From Microcyclospora pomicola (lineage: Eukaryota; Ascomycota; Dothideomycetes; Capnodiales), in assembly GCA_002786065.1 (NCBI GenBank), contig NHNY01000036.1, positions 175,860-239,859 of the forward strand: DNA of 64,000 bases, read 5' to 3'. The notes under the pieces are model-generated. The model saw only the letters and a list, made by a program, of their open reading frames with translations. It was not told the origin of the DNA and ran no database searches. Of the stretch, positions 62,492-64,000 are shown one piece after another (the stretch's first letter is position 1; every line of letters starts with the position of its first letter). The position numbers were made by a program, and so were the translations under genes.

Positions 62492-63460
62492 TCACTCATC
62501 TTCCTCCTCCTCCACAATCCTAGAAAGCTCCACATCATCAGCATGAATGTCAGGAGCCCCAAACATGTTGTTGAGATCCTGAGGGCCATTGGAGGCATTG
62601 ATGGCTGCTAAATTGCTGGCCAAGGCAGATTGGAACTGAGTGACTCTGTTCATCACATCAATCCAAAACCTGCCATTGGTGGTATCAGCTGGGGAAGCAA
62701 CAGGGATCCTGATGTGAAGGCCAGTTGGTGCAGGTCTCATTGTTGGCCCTGAAACAGCCATACCCTCAGGCTGAGGCTGATTGAATTGACCAGAGAAGTT
62801 GGCATTGTTACCAAAGCTGTGACTCCTGGATCTCTGACCTCTCAATGGTGGACTCATGGAAGCCCTGGCTCTCTTGTTGCCCTTGCTTGAGCCATCTGGA
62901 TTCCTGTTGTTGTTCTTGAGAGTGGTTTTGGAGACCAAGGAACATTCCCACCACTTGTTGGTGAGCAGACAGTTGGAACAAGCTCCATATGCCACAACCT
63001 TCCCACTGAGACCAGTGACTGTGGTGCAATTCTTGAACTTCTTGTTGGCAGTTCCCTTAGCACACTTTGCACAAGCATCATTGGTATGCCTGGTCCTTCC
63101 ATAACTGGCTTCAATACCCATTGCCACCAAGGAATACTGGGAGAATGATCCAGCAAAGGTATCCTTGTTGGGGTTGAACTCCAAAAGGGCTGTCAACCTC
63201 AATGGTCCAGAGCCAGCAGGGCTGGCATTTGCAACATCCAGAAAACACTCCCACTGAGCCCCCATTCCAGTCTTTGGACCATCAGCTCTCAAAATGTTGA
63301 AGAACTGCACCAGCATACCCAAGCTCCACTTCCTGATCTTCTTGAATTCCACCAAAATGTTGGCTTTGGTGATATTGACCCCAGCAGTGTTGGTGTTAGA
63401 AGATGCAACTGGTACCAAGATCCTAGAGCTGGATGGAGTGTTGATTGGAGAGAAAGACAT
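62492..63460 (-). CDS. antisense ORF in the retroelement: Cys-rich DUF3716-like protein
   Basis: Between pol and the 3' LTR, on the opposite strand, an ATG at 63460 opens 322 codons. The protein has an N-terminal half without recognised motif (EFKKIRKWSLGMLVQFFNIL, WECFLDVANASPAGSGPLRL), then a cysteine module at about 130-175: C130-X2-C133-X11-C145-X15-C161-X2-C164-X8-C173, with GACSNC at its centre. This spacing and the (G/A)AC.NC...CS ending resemble DUF3716, a fungal domain of unknown function common in repeat-associated genes; the match is by eye. A basic Ser/Arg patch (KRARASMSPPLRGQRSRS) and an acidic end (VEEEEDE) complete it. Its 5' end faces the 3' LTR, so LTR antisense transcription could express it. 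It shares the low-CpG composition of gag and pol. Confidence 0.7.
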   Translation of the reverse strand: MSFSPINTPSSSRILVPVASSNTNTAGVNITKANILVEFKKIRKWSLGMLVQFFNILRADGPKTGMGAQWECFLDVANASPAGSGPLRLTALLEFNPNKDTFAGSFSQYSLVAMGIEASYGRTRHTNDACAKCAKGTANKKFKNCTTVTGLSGKVVAYGACSNCLLTNKWWECSLVSKTTLKNNNRNPDGSSKGNKRARASMSPPLRGQRSRSHSFGNNANFSGQFNQPQPEGMAVSGPTMRPAPTGLHIRIPVASPADTTNGRFWIDVMNRVTQFQSALASNLAAINASNGPQDLNNMFGAPDIHADDVELSRIVEEEEDE

Positions 63461-63978
63461 GATGGCTAGGGATTGTTTGGTGAGGAAGAAGGTGGTTTGA
63501 AGGCTGTTGAGGCAGTTGAAGGTGATGATGGTCAAGAAGAAGGAGATTGTTGTTGTCAAGGTTGATCAAGTGGAAGATGTTGTTGATGTAAAAGAGATGG
63601 AGGATTGGTGGGAAGGTCACAGACTATATGGACCTTGTTGCCAGCCTGAGGACACATTAGGCACTAACCCCTGAGGTTTGGTTGAGGATCTGCTGATCAA
63701 TTGGGGGAATGAAGGTGTCACAAGGCACTGAAGTGAAGGCATAAGGCCTTCTGAAGTGAAAAGTGATGGCCATGTGCCCCTCTTGGAGGTCATGCCATTG
63801 ACTTGAGTGAATCTGAAATGGCATGAGATGGTCATTTTCACTAGGGATTACTGAAGGATTTTCTTTGTTTGAAGGCTTGTGAGAGGCTACAAGTGAAGTG
63901 ATGGACTGCCATTCACTCCATGAAGGCCACATTAAGCCATGAATGACACCCTCTCACCAGGTGTTGAGAGATCTTGGT
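63461..63978. other. retroelement non-coding region before the 3' LTR
   Basis: The 518 bases lie between the antisense ORF start and the polypurine tract. They are TG/AG-rich with several short minus-strand frames that have no recognisable content. The region probably includes the 5' leader of the antisense ORF. Confidence 0.5.
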
Positions 63979-63987
63979 AGGGGAGGA
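63979..63987 (+). promoter_or_regulatory. polypurine tract (plus-strand primer)
   Basis: AGGGGAGGA abuts the TGTGAG start of the 3' LTR, the normal place for the plus-strand primer of an LTR element. Confidence 0.85.
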
Positions 63988-64000
63988 TGTGAGAATGATC
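63988..64000 (+). repeat. first 13 bases of the 3' LTR
   Basis: TGTGAGAATGATC is identical to the start of the 5' LTR at 56659-56671; the remainder lies beyond the window. Confidence 0.88.

Larger units (their letters stand above)
56659..64000 (+). mobile_element. Ty3/gypsy LTR retrotransposon, coding-intact, 3' LTR cut by window end
   Basis: The element begins TGTGAGAATGATC at 56659 and the same 13 bases recur at 63988-64000, immediately after a polypurine tract; these are the left ends of the 5' and 3' LTRs. Between them lie gag (57103-58242), pol (58239-62303, order PR-RT-RH-IN, hence Ty3/gypsy/Metaviridae) and an antisense ORF (complement 62492-63460). No chromodomain is recognised after the integrase; the GPY/F module is present (KWIGPYQVAKSHWLGTYALR). 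No frame is broken and no RIP-like load of stops is seen. The internal part is almost without CpG, in contrast to flanking genes. Total size would be about 7.3 kb plus one LTR. Confidence 0.93.

Noticed and set aside
1-64000. tRNA or rRNA genes
   Set aside because: Reading by eye I found no convincing tRNA B-box/A-box pair or rRNA segment; a covariance-model search would be decisive.

Overview
The window is nuclear DNA from a filamentous ascomycete, most likely a Dothideomycete (the class is an inference). Genes are mostly intron-poor, and introns are short (48-119 nt) with GT-AG borders and CTAAC/CTGAC-like branch sites. The gene set is typical of Pezizomycotina: HET-domain proteins, a HET/NB-ARC/TPR receptor, a DUF3433 membrane protein, an Scm3 protein fused to Myb repeats, a secreted GH128 enzyme and a Ty3/gypsy retrotransposon. 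No tRNA or rRNA gene was recognised.

Layout. 1-12.6 kb: the 3' part of RRN3 (Pol I initiation), an uncharacterised protein, MPH1 (FANCM-type helicase), a secreted GH128 glucanase with a Thr/Lys-rich stalk, and OGG1 (8-oxoguanine glycosylase) whose first intron appears to be GC-AG. 12.8-18.6 kb: a LanC-like protein, then a large secreted protein built of three copies of an unrecognised ~270-residue module, followed by a decayed fourth copy. 19-27.4 kb: a coiled-coil protein, a six-cysteine small secreted protein, a DUF1295 reductase-like membrane protein, an uncharacterised basic protein, a possible small zinc-ribbon/membrane gene and SEC9 (SNAP-25-type SNARE). 28-37 kb: a HET-domain protein, a 1.7-kb ORF-poor gap, a dehydrin-like hydrophilic protein and a Sel1-repeat protein (Nif1/Dsf2 type). 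39-52.6 kb: DUF3433 protein, ATG6/Beclin, Scm3 CENP-A chaperone, an MCY1-type cysteine synthase-like protein and an NDUFAF7/MidA methyltransferase; the last two form a divergent mitochondrial pair. 53-56.3 kb: a HET-NB-ARC-TPR receptor on the minus strand.

56.7-64.0 kb holds a Ty3/gypsy LTR element that looks intact, inserted 350 bp upstream of the receptor gene. It has gag, pol (protease, RT, RNase H, integrase), an additional antisense ORF for a cysteine-rich protein of DUF3716-like pattern, a polypurine tract, and the first 13 bases of the 3' LTR at the window edge. The element is nearly devoid of CpG, unlike its flanks.

The best candidates for new biology are the antisense Cys-rich ORF plus duplicated polypurine tract in the retroelement, the triplicated secreted protein with a decayed fourth module, and the in-frame 48-nt intron that splits the P-loop of the NLR-like receptor. 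Several genes are only correct after splicing that I inferred by hand; each junction is given in its entry.
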